DNA from: Betaproteobacteria bacterium | Lineage (GTDB): Bacteria; Pseudomonadota; Gammaproteobacteria; Burkholderiales; Casimicrobiaceae | Assembly: GCA_016717855.1 (NCBI GenBank) | Contig: JADKEV010000039.1 | Coordinates: 1 to 64,000, forward strand | Length of the DNA: 64,000 nt | Direction of reading: 5' to 3' | Shown here: piece after piece, positions 1 through 8,787 of the stretch | Position numbering within the stretch: the stretch's first letter is position 1 | Layout: each line of letters opens with the position of its first letter | The notes under the pieces: generated by a model | Databases searched by the model: none | The model's input: only the letters and a program-made list of their open reading frames with translations | Told to the model about the DNA's origin: nothing | Made by a program: the position numbers and the translations under genes

Positions 1-102
1 TACCAGACCATCTTCGCAGCCGGCCTGACCTTGTTCCTGATCACGCTATTCTTCAACATTCTCGGGCATTGGCTGCGCCGCAAGTACAGAGAGGTGTACT
101 GA
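1..102 (+). CDS. pstC: Phosphate ABC transporter permease PstC (3' end only)
   Basis: The window opens inside a reading frame that encodes 33 residues before a TGA. The visible part is one hydrophobic segment followed by a basic tail ending in RRKYREVY, which is how PstC permeases finish after their last membrane helix. The stop is one base before the pstA start, so the two are surely cotranscribed. PstC pairs with PstA to form the inner-membrane channel for high-affinity phosphate uptake. Identification rests mainly on position in front of pstA-pstB, because too little sequence is visible for a family match on its own. Confidence 0.85.
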   Translation, partial: YQTIFAAGLTLFLITLFFNILGHWLRRKYREVY

Positions 103-103
103 A

Positions 104-1042
104 ATGGCTACCGATCCGGCTGTCGGCAAGGACCTCGCCAAGTTGCGGAAGCTGATTGGCAACGCCAAGCGTTGGGACCTGGTCTTCGCTCTCTGCGGTT
201 TGTTTGCGCTGATGTTCGCGGTGCTGACGCTGGTAGCCTTGTTTGTCGACATGGCCTTTGTCGGCATGGCCAGGCTCGAACCCGATTTCTTCACGTCGTT
301 TCCGTCCCGCCGGGCGGCAAATGCCGGAATCCTGTCGGCATGGATGGGCAGCGCGCTGGTCATGCTCGTCACCGCCTTGACCGCAGTTCCGCTCGGCGTG
401 GCGGCCGGGATCTACCTTGAAGAGTATGCACCCAGAAACTGGATGACCGATATCATCGAAATCAACATCTCCAATCTCGCCGGCGTTCCGTCGATCATCT
501 ACGGCCTGCTTGCGCTGGGCCTGTTCGTCTACACCTTCGGCTTCGGGCAGAGCATCCTGTCGGCCGGGCTGACGCTGGCGCTGCTCATCCTGCCCATCAT
601 CATCGTGGCGACGCGCGAATCGATACGATCCATCCCGGGCACAATCAGGGAAGGCGCGTACGCCCTGGGCGCGACCAAGTGGCAATGCACTTCCGACCAC
701 ATCGTTCCCTATTCGCTGCCCGGCATCCTGACGGGCGTGATCATTGGATTGTCCCGCGCCATCGGCGAGACCGCGCCTATCATCACAATCGGCGCGCTCA
801 CCTTCATCGCCTTTCTGCCCCCTTCCCCGGTTACCGGCACCTTTCCGTTCCTCAGTTTCGAGTGGCTGCAATCCGGATTCACGGTGATGCCGATACAAAT
901 GTTCAACTGGACATCGCGTCCCGAGGAGGCGTTCCAGGTCAATGCCGCGGCGGCAGGCCTGGTGCTGATCGTGATGACGCTGTCCATGAATGCCCTCGCG
1001 ATCTACATCCGCTACCGGCTGAGAAAAAACATCAAGTGGTAA
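104..1042 (+). CDS. pstA: Phosphate ABC transporter permease PstA
   Basis: This 312-residue inner-membrane protein is the second permease of the PstSCAB high-affinity phosphate importer. It has about six hydrophobic segments. A cytoplasmic EAA-type coupling loop is visible around residues 180-225 (REGAYALGATKWQ, then AIGETAPII), the region that contacts the PstB ATPase. The N-terminal 45 residues are a soluble lead-in to the first helix. The ATG is one base after the pstC stop, and pstB follows 18 bases downstream. Length and gene order match the usual pst operon. Expression is expected to be PhoB-dependent from a promoter left of the window. Confidence 0.95.
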   Translation: MATDPAVGKDLAKLRKLIGNAKRWDLVFALCGLFALMFAVLTLVALFVDMAFVGMARLEPDFFTSFPSRRAANAGILSAWMGSALVMLVTALTAVPLGVAAGIYLEEYAPRNWMTDIIEINISNLAGVPSIIYGLLALGLFVYTFGFGQSILSAGLTLALLILPIIIVATRESIRSIPGTIREGAYALGATKWQCTSDHIVPYSLPGILTGVIIGLSRAIGETAPIITIGALTFIAFLPPSPVTGTFPFLSFEWLQSGFTVMPIQMFNWTSRPEEAFQVNAAAAGLVLIVMTLSMNALAIYIRYRLRKNIKW

Positions 1043-1060
1043 CACGATAGGATCACAGAC

Positions 1061-1858
1061 ATGTCAGCAGTCCTCAAGACCGATGCGCTGAAAGCCCCAC
1101 CCCTGAAAGCGGAGACCAAGGGTCTCAGCTTCTACTATGGCGGCTTCAACGCGCTCAAGAACATCAACCTTCCGGTTTATGAAAGGAAGGTTACGTCATT
1201 GATCGGGCCGTCCGGATGCGGCAAGTCGACGCTGCTGCGCAGCTTCAATCGGATGCACGACCTCTACCCGGGCAATCGCTACGAAGGCGAGATTCTCATG
1301 TATCCGGACAACGTCAACATTCTCGCGGCCAGGATCGACCCGATCGAAGTTCGCATGCGCATCAGCATGGTGTTCCAGAAGCCCAATCCGTTCCCCAAGT
1401 CGATCTACGAAAACGTCGCCTATGGCCTGCGGGTTCGCGGCGAAAACAACCGCAGCCGGCTCGACGAGAGGGTCGAAGAAGCGCTTAAAGGCGCCGCCCT
1501 GTGGGACGAAGTCAAGGACCGCCTGCACGAGCTCGCCTTCAATCTGTCGGGAGGGCAGCAGCAGCGCATGTGCATCGCGCGCGCCCTGGCGACCGATCCG
1601 GAGATACTCCTCTTCGACGAGCCGACTTCGGCACTCGATCCTATTGCCACCGCCAGCATCGAGGAACTCATACACAAATTGAAGGACAAGGTCACCATTC
1701 TTATCGTGACGCATAACATGCAGCAGGCCGCCCGGGTTTCGGAGTACACGGCATACATGTACATCGGCGAACTGATCGAGTTCGGCGAGACCGACGAGAT
1801 CTTCATCAAGCCGAAAACCAAGGCAACAGAAGACTACATCACCGGCCGCTTCGGATAG
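1061..1858 (+). CDS. pstB: Phosphate ABC transporter ATP-binding protein PstB
   Basis: This 265-residue ABC ATPase energises phosphate import through PstA/PstC. Walker A is GPSGCGKST (residues 49-57). The signature is LSGGQQQRMCIARALA, followed by Walker B LLFDEPTSALD and the H-loop VTHNMQQAARVS, all in standard order. The N-terminal 20 residues form a short lysine-rich extension common in this family. It closes the pst operon. Unlike E. coli, phoU is not the next plus-strand gene: it lies 6 kb away on the minus strand next to phoR. No convincing intrinsic terminator is seen in the 62 bp to the convergent aldo/keto reductase gene, only a GC-rich inverted repeat without a T run. Confidence 0.97.
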   Translation: MSAVLKTDALKAPPLKAETKGLSFYYGGFNALKNINLPVYERKVTSLIGPSGCGKSTLLRSFNRMHDLYPGNRYEGEILMYPDNVNILAARIDPIEVRMRISMVFQKPNPFPKSIYENVAYGLRVRGENNRSRLDERVEEALKGAALWDEVKDRLHELAFNLSGGQQQRMCIARALATDPEILLFDEPTSALDPIATASIEELIHKLKDKVTILIVTHNMQQAARVSEYTAYMYIGELIEFGETDEIFIKPKTKATEDYITGRFG

Positions 1859-1920
1859 TCTCCAGGTTCCGCCGTGAAACCGGGCGCCCGGCGCCCCGTC
1901 CTCCCGCGATCCCGGGCAAA

Positions 1921-2763
1921 CTAGTTCATGGCGAGCGGCATCTTGCGCGTCGGCGGCGGAAAGGCGCGCTCGAGTTCCGCCAGGTCGGTCGCCTCCAGCG
2001 CGAGGTCCAGCGCCGCGCGATTTTCCCTTACGTGCCCTTCCGAGACCGCCTTGGGAATGGCGATCACGCCTGGCTGCCGCACCAGCCATGCCAGCGCGAC
2101 CTGCGCCGTCGTGGCGCCATGCCGTTCAGCGACACCCCGCAAAGAGGTCGAACGGAGCATGCGCCCGCCCTGATCAAGGGGACAGTACGCCATCACCGGC
2201 ATACGCCGCTTCCGGCACTTCGGCAGCAGGTCCCATTCGATGCCGCGCTGCGCCAGGTTGTAGAGGACCTGATCGGCGGCGCACTGTCCGCCGTTGCGGA
2301 TTGCCGCGAGTTCGTCCATGGCATCCGCGTCGAAGTTGGAAACGCCCCAGTCGCGGATCTTGCCGGCAGCTTTCAATTTTTCGAAAGCTTCAACCGTCTC
2401 CGCGAGCGGATGCGAACCGCGCCAATGCAGCAGGTACAGGTCGATCTGCCCTGTCCCCAGTCGCGCGAGGCTGCTTTCGCACGCCGCGATCGTGCCGCGG
2501 GCGGAGGCGTTGTGCGGATAGACTTTGGAGACGATGAATACCTGGTCCCGCCGGCCCTTGATCGCCGCGCCTGCCACTTCTTCGGCCCCGCCATCCCCAT
2601 ACATTTCGGCGGTATCGATCAGCGTCATGCCCAACTCAACACCGAGCTGCAAGGCTGCAATTTCGCGTGCGCGCTCGGACCGCCGCTCTCCCATGCGCCA
2701 CGTGCCCTGCCCGAGCGCGGGCACCGCCAGCCCGGAGGGCAAGGTCACGCTGGGGATCGTCAT
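1921..2763 (-). CDS. Aldo/keto reductase
   Basis: This 280-residue protein has the (beta/alpha)8 aldo/keto reductase pattern. The catalytic Asp and Tyr are in LIDTAEMYGDGGAEE, the Lys in FIVSKVYPHN, and the His in LYLLHWRGSHPL. A C-terminal NADPH-binding stretch reads VIAIPKAVSEGHVREN. The family reduces carbonyls with NADPH, and the physiological substrate cannot be read from sequence. It is the last gene of a four-gene minus-strand run (esterase, S41 peptidase, AcuI-like reductase, this gene), starting 12 bases after the AcuI-like stop. It converges on pstB. Confidence 0.9.
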   Translation of the reverse strand: MTIPSVTLPSGLAVPALGQGTWRMGERRSERAREIAALQLGVELGMTLIDTAEMYGDGGAEEVAGAAIKGRRDQVFIVSKVYPHNASARGTIAACESSLARLGTGQIDLYLLHWRGSHPLAETVEAFEKLKAAGKIRDWGVSNFDADAMDELAAIRNGGQCAADQVLYNLAQRGIEWDLLPKCRKRRMPVMAYCPLDQGGRMLRSTSLRGVAERHGATTAQVALAWLVRQPGVIAIPKAVSEGHVRENRAALDLALEATDLAELERAFPPPTRKMPLAMN

Positions 2764-2775
2764 GGCGCCGCCCGC

Positions 2776-3759
2776 TCAGGCATTGACATTGACGACCAGG
2801 CGCCCGCGCACCCTGCCGGCGAGAATGTCCGGCGCCGCGTCCAGCGCCCCGGCCAAGGTGATTTCATGCGTGATCGCATCGAGTTTCGCCGGATCGAGTT
2901 CGGCGGCCAGCGCGTTCCACGCCGCGATGCGCCTGCCTTTGGGCGCCATCACGCTGTCGATGCCGTACAGCGTGACGCCGCGCAGGATGAACGGCGCGAC
3001 GCTGGCCGGGAAATCCATGCCCTGCGCCAGGCCGCAGGCCGCGACGGCGCCGCCGTACTTCGTCCCGGCGCACGCGTTCACCAGCGTGTGTGAGCCTACG
3101 GCCTCGACGACGCCGGCCCAGCGCTCCTTCACCAGCGGCTTGCCCGGCGCGGACAATGACGCGCGGTCGATTGTCTCTGCCGCGCCAAGGTCCTTGAGAT
3201 ACCCGGATTCGCCCAGCTTACCGGTCGAAGCCACGACGTGAAAGCCGCGCCCTGCCAGCAGAGCAATCGCGATGCTGCCCACACCGCCCGTCGCTCCGGT
3301 GACCAGGACCTCGCCTTGCGCCGGCGTCACGCCATGGCGCTCCAGCGCCTGGACGCACAACATCGCGGTATAGCCCGCGGTGCCGATCGCCATCGCCTGC
3401 CGGGGCGTGAACGCCGCAGGCAACGGAATAAGCCAGTCACCCGAGAGCCGCGCCCTTTGCGCCAGGCCGCCGCTGTGCGACTCGCCGACGCCCCAGCCAT
3501 TGAGTACGACCAGGTCGCCTTGCCGGAAGTCAGGATGTGTGCTGACTTCGACCGTACCCGCGCAATCGATGCCCGGCACCAGCGGGAACTTGCGGATCAC
3601 CGGCGACTTGCCGGTGATCGCCAGTGCGTCCTTGTAGTTCAGCGTCGACCAGGCGATGCGAACCGTGACGTCGCCCGCGGGCAGCTGCGCCTCATCGATC
3701 GCGGTCAGCGTGCATTGATAGCGGTCGCCGGATTTGTCGACCAGGAGTGCGTTGAACAT
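2776..3759 (-). CDS. acuI: YhdH/AcuI-type NADPH-dependent quinone/acrylyl-CoA reductase
   Basis: This 327-residue medium-chain dehydrogenase/reductase lacks zinc. Its N-terminal GroES-like domain carries STLNYKDALAITGK and VPGIDCAGTVE, typical of the YhdH/AcuI subfamily. A Rossmann nucleotide loop GATGGVGSIA lies near residue 155. Characterised AcuI proteins reduce acryloyl-CoA to propionyl-CoA with NADPH, but YhdH homologues have also been assayed as quinone reductases, so the substrate is uncertain. The gene sits between an S41 peptidase (35 bp upstream) and an aldo/keto reductase (12 bp downstream) in what appears to be a single transcription unit with mixed functions. Confidence 0.85.
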   Translation of the reverse strand: MFNALLVDKSGDRYQCTLTAIDEAQLPAGDVTVRIAWSTLNYKDALAITGKSPVIRKFPLVPGIDCAGTVEVSTHPDFRQGDLVVLNGWGVGESHSGGLAQRARLSGDWLIPLPAAFTPRQAMAIGTAGYTAMLCVQALERHGVTPAQGEVLVTGATGGVGSIAIALLAGRGFHVVASTGKLGESGYLKDLGAAETIDRASLSAPGKPLVKERWAGVVEAVGSHTLVNACAGTKYGGAVAACGLAQGMDFPASVAPFILRGVTLYGIDSVMAPKGRRIAAWNALAAELDPAKLDAITHEITLAGALDAAPDILAGRVRGRLVVNVNA

Positions 3760-3794
3760 GAGTTCCCTTCGGTTGGTTGATGCGGGCGGCGAAT

Positions 3795-5216
3795 TCAGTG
3801 CTCTTCCGCGACGCGTTGTGTCCGCTGCCGGATCCAGTCCCTGGCCGCGTCCAGGTCGCGGTCCGCGCCCTCGCGCAGGTCGGCCAGCGCCAGCGGGACT
3901 TCGCGATCGGGGCGTATGCCGGCGCCCTCCATCCGGTTGCCCAGCGGTGTGATGAATCCCGATTCGGCCACGTAGATCGCGCCGCCCCCGGGCAGCCGAT
4001 AGCCGCCGCCGCGCACCGCGACCACGCAGCCGCAGCTGGGGCGGCCGACGATCCAGGCGCCGCGCTGCTCGCGCAGCACGGTCGCGAGCAACTCGGACGA
4101 ACTCGCCGTGTAGCCATCGATCAGGATCGCGAGCGGCCGCGTGTAGGCATGGGGGCTGGCGTCGATCAGCACCTCCGGCGCCGCGGATCGGCCCTGCGGC
4201 CAGGCCTCGGCCGCGGATCCGGACGACCGTCCCGCGCGCGTCCGCCGGGTGAGCACATGCCGCGCTTCCGGGAAGAACGATCGCGCGATGGCCAGCATCG
4301 CCCCGATGTTGCCGCCGGGATTCCCCCGCAGATCAAGCACCAGGCCGTCGGCGCCGTCGAGCGCGGCCAGCGCGCGGCCGAAGTCTGCCGCCGCCTCGGG
4401 GCGGAAGCGATTGAACGCGATGTAGCCGACATTGCTCGCAAGGACCCGGTGGGTGACGACCAGGGGCACTTCGCGTTCGGTGCGCTTCAGTTCGTAGCGC
4501 GCAACGCCATGCGCCCCGCGCAGGTCAAGCAGCAGCGGCTCGCCGCCGTGGCTGGCGATCAGACGCCCGTAGATCGCGCGCACTCTGCGCTCGGGCGATA
4601 CGTCGGCCGGCGCTTCGGCACGCAGCCGGGCGAGACGCCCGGGCGCCGTTTCGCCATTCACGGCCACGACAACCATGCCCGGCCGCACGCCAGAGAGCGC
4701 CGCTCCGGTATCGGGGAGAACCTGGATCACCGCCACTTCGCCTTCGACCTCGGCCACGCGCAGGCCGAACGTCGAGACGACATAGTCCAGCCGGTTGCGG
4801 TAGTCGCGCGCGTTGTAGACGCGAGTGTGCGAGTCGCGCAATTCACCCGCCATGCGCCCGAGCAGCGCGTAGAACGCAGCGTCGGACTGCGCGCGCTCGA
4901 CCTGCGGCAGGTAACGCAGGCGCATGGCCTCCCAGTCGACGCCATTGAATCCGGGATCGTAGAAGCGTTCGTTGACCATCCGCCATGCCTGCTCGAACGC
5001 GGCATCGCGCGACCGGGCATCGGCCAGCTCGGCGGAGAACGCCGGCGCCGCCGCGCCAGATGCGGACAATCGCGCCGCGTGTGCGGCATCCGGCGCCGGG
5101 TCCATACCGGTGCACGCCGCCGCCAGCGCCATCGCCGCCACGGCTGCCGCCACACCAGCCCGGCGCCGAAGCAGGCACTGCAGGCTATCCCCCAGCCGGA
5201 GCAGCGGGCGCAGCAT
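3795..5216 (-). CDS. S41-family peptidase lipoprotein with PDZ domain
   Basis: The frame is open far upstream, but the plausible start is the ATG at 5216, giving 473 residues. It follows the esterase stop by five bases and opens with a lipoprotein signal whose lipobox is LAAAC (Cys35). A PDZ-like domain (about 170-220, VLPDTGAALSGVRPGMVVVAV) precedes the S41/tail-specific protease core. The core has VLDLRGNPGGNIGAML and the nucleophile region DGYTASSSELLA. The substrate pocket region EGAGIRPDREVPL is near the C-terminus. Such proteins cleave C-termini of periplasmic or outer-membrane proteins. Lipidation suggests membrane anchoring in the periplasm. The specific role is unknown. Confidence 0.85.
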   Translation of the reverse strand: MLRPLLRLGDSLQCLLRRRAGVAAAVAAMALAAACTGMDPAPDAAHAARLSASGAAAPAFSAELADARSRDAAFEQAWRMVNERFYDPGFNGVDWEAMRLRYLPQVERAQSDAAFYALLGRMAGELRDSHTRVYNARDYRNRLDYVVSTFGLRVAEVEGEVAVIQVLPDTGAALSGVRPGMVVVAVNGETAPGRLARLRAEAPADVSPERRVRAIYGRLIASHGGEPLLLDLRGAHGVARYELKRTEREVPLVVTHRVLASNVGYIAFNRFRPEAAADFGRALAALDGADGLVLDLRGNPGGNIGAMLAIARSFFPEARHVLTRRTRAGRSSGSAAEAWPQGRSAAPEVLIDASPHAYTRPLAILIDGYTASSSELLATVLREQRGAWIVGRPSCGCVVAVRGGGYRLPGGGAIYVAESGFITPLGNRMEGAGIRPDREVPLALADLREGADRDLDAARDWIRQRTQRVAEEH

Positions 5217-5221
5217 GATGC

Positions 5222-5893
5222 TCAGGCCAGCACGCGCGCCAGCCAGGCGTCCAGGTCGCCCACTTCCTCGATGCACACCGAGTGCTGCATCGGGTACGTG
5301 TGCCATTCTATGGCGTAGCCCTGCGCCTGCAGGGCCCGGCGCGAGGCGTCGGCCCAGTCCAGCCGGATCATCGGATCCGCGGTGCCATGCGCCATGAAGA
5401 TCGGTACATCGCTGTTGGCCCGATGGGCTTCGGACGCCAGCGCTTGCGGCAGCGCCAGGTAGGTCGATAGCGCCATGATGCCGGCGAGCCGCTCGGGATG
5501 CCGCAAGCCGGCTTGGAGCGCGATCACGCCGCCCTGCGAAAAGCCCGCGAGCACCAGCCGCGAGGCGGCGATGCCGCGCGCCTTCTCCCGCGCGATCAGC
5601 TGCTCGATCCGCCGTTGCGAATCGCGGATGCCGGCCTCGTCGCCGCGATTGGTCAGGTCGCTGCCGACGATGTCGTACCACGCGCGCATGACCATGCCAC
5701 CGTTGATCGTCACCGGGCGCATCGGCGCATGCGGGAATATGAAACGGATCCCGAGATCTTCAGGCAGTTCGAGCTCGCCCACGATGGGGACGAAATCGTT
5801 GCCGTCCGCCCCCAATCCGTGCATCCAGATCACCGCGGCATCGGGGTCGGGCCGGGTCTCGAGTTCGATGGTGGCAAGCAGTTCGTCGGGCAT
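5222..5893 (-). CDS. Carboxylesterase / phospholipase-type alpha/beta hydrolase
   Basis: This 223-residue protein (start MPDELLATIE) belongs to the bacterial carboxylesterase family related to acyl-protein thioesterases. The oxyanion-hole motif is HGLGADGNDF, the nucleophile elbow is GFSQGGV, the acid is in HGTADPMIRL, and the catalytic His is in PMQHSVC. A longer in-frame start at 5941 would run towards the anomalous G/C block and adds no family sequence, so 5893 is preferred. It heads the four-gene minus-strand cluster and is five bases from the S41 peptidase. It is predicted to be a cytoplasmic hydrolase of short-chain or lysophospholipid-type esters, with the natural substrate unknown. 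Confidence 0.9.
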   Translation of the reverse strand: MPDELLATIELETRPDPDAAVIWMHGLGADGNDFVPIVGELELPEDLGIRFIFPHAPMRPVTINGGMVMRAWYDIVGSDLTNRGDEAGIRDSQRRIEQLIAREKARGIAASRLVLAGFSQGGVIALQAGLRHPERLAGIMALSTYLALPQALASEAHRANSDVPIFMAHGTADPMIRLDWADASRRALQAQGYAIEWHTYPMQHSVCIEEVGDLDAWLARVLA

Positions 5894-5969
5894 GGGGAAT
5901 CTCGTTGCGGAGGCATCGATTCTACCCCACGGCCCCCGCACTTATCCGTGGCCGCCGCAGGCTGTTTGG

Positions 5970-6247
5970 CCGGGGGGGGGCCGCGGCCCCCCCGCCGGCG
6001 CGGGCCCGGGCGGGGCCCGGGCCGGGGGCCGGGCGGGGCCCGCGCCCCGCGGCCCGGCCGGCGGGGCGGCCCCCCGCCGCGCGCGCGGGCGCGCGCGCGC
6101 CCCCCCGCCCCGGGGGGGCCCCCCCCCGGGGCCCCCGCCCCCGCGCCGCGGGCCCCCCCCCCCCTTCACGGGGGCCCGCGGCGGCGCCCCCCCCCCCCCC
6201 CCCCACCGCGGCCTCTCTCCCGCCCACCCCCCCCCCCCCCCCGGGGG
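5970..6247. other. Near-pure G/C low-complexity block, probable assembly artefact
   Basis: From 5968 to 6164 there is not a single A or T in 197 bases. To 6247 there are only a handful, with G and C runs up to about 15. The flanking genes have ordinary codon structure. The block lies exactly where the 3' end and stop codon of phoR should be, and phoR is also frameshifted just before it. All frames here translate to Gly/Pro/Arg/Ala strings and should not be read as genes. The block most likely represents base-calling or gap-filling failure. A real GC-rich structured spacer cannot be excluded. Confidence 0.8.
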
Positions 6248-6328
6248 CAACCACCCGCCCCCACCGTAGGGCCCCGTGCACACAGGGCGGCGGCGGCCGC
6301 GGCCGATCGCCAAGGCGCCGATATGGCG

Positions 6329-7611
6329 CACCCTGCGGCTCGGGAAAACGGCGCGGAATCTGCTGCCCTGGTCGGGTTCGGATTCGATTTCCAGCCTGCT
6401 TGATGCCGCGCCAGCGCGTGCTTGACGATGGCCAGACCAAGGCCGGTTCCGCCGGTGTCGCGGGAACGCCCGGTATCGACCCGGTAGAAGCGCTCCGTCA
6501 GGCGGGGAATGTGTTCGCCCGCAATGCCGATGCCAGTATCCCTGACGGTGAACTCGGCCTGCCCGTTGGCCAGCCGCCAGGTCACTTCCACCTCGCCGCC
6601 CGCCGGGGTATACCGGATGGCGTTGCTTACAAGGTTCGAAAAGACGCTGCGCAGCTCCTGCTCGCTTCCTGTGACAGCGAGGTGCGGATCGACGTCCCAG
6701 CGGAACCGTGGCCGCCCGGCCGACAGCGACCCGGCATCGGCATGCAGCTGCTCGAGCACCAGCGGAACATCGACACGGACGCCAGGAGCGACCACGCTGT
6801 CGGATTCCAGGCGCGACAAGGTCAGCAGATCTTCGACCAGCCGCGCCATCCGCTCGGCCTGCTCCCGCATCAGTTGGGTCTGTCGCCTCGCGACCGCCGG
6901 TTCGCGGGGAACGTCGTCGGCGATCAGTTCCAGGAAGCCGGTCAGCACCGTCAGGGGCGTGCGCAGTTCGTGCGATACATTGGCGACGAAGTCGCGGCGG
7001 ATGGTCTCCGCCCGCTCGATCGCGGTAACGTCGCGGGAAAGCAGCAGACGGTCAGCCTCCCCATAAGGTATGAGTTGCAGCGACAGGATTTGCGACTGGT
7101 TTTGCATCGGGCGCATGGTAACGGGCTGCGCACCGACCTCGAGCGCAAGATAGTCGGCCAGCACCGGATGGCGGGCGATGTGCGTGAACAGCAATCCGTG
7201 GTCACGCGCGAGCTCGATCCCGAAGTGCGCCTCCGCCACCGCATTGCACCACTCGATGTGCAGCCCGGAATCGAGCAGGACGACTCCGTCCGGCAGCGCG
7301 CCCGCGGCCCGGCGAAAGCGATCCAGGGCGCTGGTCAGCCCCTTGCGGCTCGCCTCGTCGCGCCGGCGCGCGCGATACAGCGTGGAAAACACCTTGTCCC
7401 ATGCGCCCCATCCGTCCGGAACCTCGGCGACCGGATCATCGAGCCAGCGCTGCAAGCGCCGCAGGTATACCAGCTGCAGCACCACCAGCGCGAGCAGGCC
7501 AGCGGCGACAGCCGCCAGGCCGGCCGATGCACCCCCCACTCGGCCGACGACAATTCCCAGCAACACAATGCCCGCAATACGCATCGCAGGTTGAAACCAG
7601 AAGTTGTCCAT
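6329..7611 (-). CDS. phoR: Phosphate regulon sensor kinase PhoR, frameshifted near its 3' end
   Basis: PhoR senses phosphate status through PhoU/Pst and phosphorylates PhoB. Two N-terminal hydrophobic segments (about 10-55) are followed by a PAS region. Next comes HisKA with FVANVSHELRTPLTVL and an HATPase domain (NLVSNAIRYTPAG; GTGLGLAIVKH). The first frame goes wrong after residue 406 (KHALARHQAG). One base less at about 6394-6396 places the expected C-terminus (LEIESEPDQGSRFRAVFPS) in the neighbouring frame. No stop is seen before the G/C block, so the true end is unknown; I end it at the last family-like residues. phoU is 30 bp upstream. The defect is probably a sequence error and not a real loss, since all catalytic motifs are intact. 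Confidence 0.85.
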
Positions 7612-7641
7612 GACGGAGCCGCTTCGGGTTCGGTTCCCGAC

Positions 7642-8349
7642 TTACGACTGCGCCTCGCGCTCGATGAACTCGAACGACGTGTGCCGGACATCGGTACCCT
7701 TGACGATGTAGATTACATACTCGGCGATGTTCTTCGCGTGGTCGCCGATCCGCTCGATTGCCTTGGCGATGAACACGATCTCGATCGACATCGAGATGGT
7801 GCGCGGGTCCTCCATCATGAAGGTGATCAGCTGCCGCAGGATGGAACGGAACTCGTCGTCGATCGCCTGGTCCTCGCGGATGATCGCCGCCGCGGCGACC
7901 GCGTCCAGGCGCGCGAACGCGTCGAGCACCTTGCGCAGCATGCCCAGCGCGATGTCGGCAGCGGTCTTGATGTCGGAAATGCGCGGCATCTTCAGGCGTT
8001 CGCGCTCGAAAATCTGCTTGGCCAACCGGGCGATCTTGGCGGCCTCGTCGCCGCTGCGTTCAAGATCGGTAATCGTCTTGATGATCGCCATCATCAGCCG
8101 CAGGTCGCGCGCCGTCGGTTGCCGCTTGGCGATGATGCGGCTGCACTCGCGATCGACGCCGACTTCCATCGCGTTGACTTCGTGGTCCATGGCGATGACG
8201 CGATCCAGCGCCGCGATCTCGCCGGTGCCGAATCCGGCCAGGGCGTCGACGATCTGTTGCTCGACGAGTCCGCCCATTCGCAGCACCTGCGACACCAGGG
8301 CATCGAGGTCGGCATCGAACTGGGTCGAAACGTGTTGGTTCTCGGGCAT
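7642..8349 (-). CDS. phoU: Phosphate signalling complex protein PhoU
   Basis: This 235-residue all-helical protein (start MPENQHVSTQFD) has the two tandem three-helix PhoU repeats. The conserved metal-site acidic stretches appear as EVNAMEVGVDRECS in the first repeat and ERIGDHAKNIAEYV in the second. PhoU links the PstSCAB transporter to PhoR and represses Pho genes when phosphate is ample. The gene precedes phoR by 30 bp and both read on the minus strand, away from pstCAB. An extended in-frame start at 8385 exists but adds sequence foreign to the family. A strong Pho box lies about 240 bp upstream. Confidence 0.95.
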   Translation of the reverse strand: MPENQHVSTQFDADLDALVSQVLRMGGLVEQQIVDALAGFGTGEIAALDRVIAMDHEVNAMEVGVDRECSRIIAKRQPTARDLRLMMAIIKTITDLERSGDEAAKIARLAKQIFERERLKMPRISDIKTAADIALGMLRKVLDAFARLDAVAAAAIIREDQAIDDEFRSILRQLITFMMEDPRTISMSIEIVFIAKAIERIGDHAKNIAEYVIYIVKGTDVRHTSFEFIEREAQS

Positions 8350-8590
8350 GATCAATCCTTTCCGCATTCCGGCGCCGCCGGCCACACTGGCGGGATGGGC
8401 GATTCCGTGTCCGGCAGGTGCGGGCGGATGGGCTTCCTAGGATAGCCGCAACGGGAAAACGCCGCCAGCGGAACTATGGTGCCCGCCGGCGGCGCGAAAG
8501 TACAACGTCCTCAACTGTGCTACGTGGAAATCTACGGGGCGCAGTCTGACGTGCCACCCCTGCTTCCGATTCGAATGGTACGGATTTAGT

Positions 8591-8608
8591 GTGACAGCTT
8601 GGTGACAA
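8591..8608 (-). promoter_or_regulatory. Predicted Pho box upstream of phoU-phoR
   Basis: On the minus strand the sequence reads TTGTCAC-caag-CTGTCAC, two PhoB half-sites with the canonical 11-bp period. A -10-like TACCAT (8580-8575) follows 10 bp downstream, as at PhoB-activated promoters that lack a -35. It lies in a 438-bp gene-free interval (8350-8787) between phoU and the 3' end of arsI. I see nothing else in that interval. The same 17-base core recurs exactly at the ppk promoter. Confidence 0.75.
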
Positions 8609-8787
8609 CGCGGGCGCGCTCAACGGCAGGAATGCGGCCACGCGATTCGCGGCGCGGTTCTCCCAAGCACCCGCATCGCGGCTCGATGCCGGCACCGCAA
8701 CCGGTTCCGACCCCTGCGCCGGCTCGTACCACCCCTTTCTCCGGTTGACCACGACGGCCAGTAGCGCGCTCAAGGAGCAGGGCGTGA

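Noticed and set aside
1859..1920. Terminator between pstB and the aldo/keto reductase gene
   Set aside because: A GC-rich inverted repeat exists (CGGGCGCC region) but there is no T run on either strand, so I do not call it.
5905..8445. Long plus-strand open frames across phoR and phoU
   Set aside because: They are antisense shadows of GC-rich coding sequence plus the artefactual G/C block, with compositions rich in Arg, Ala and Gly and no family features.
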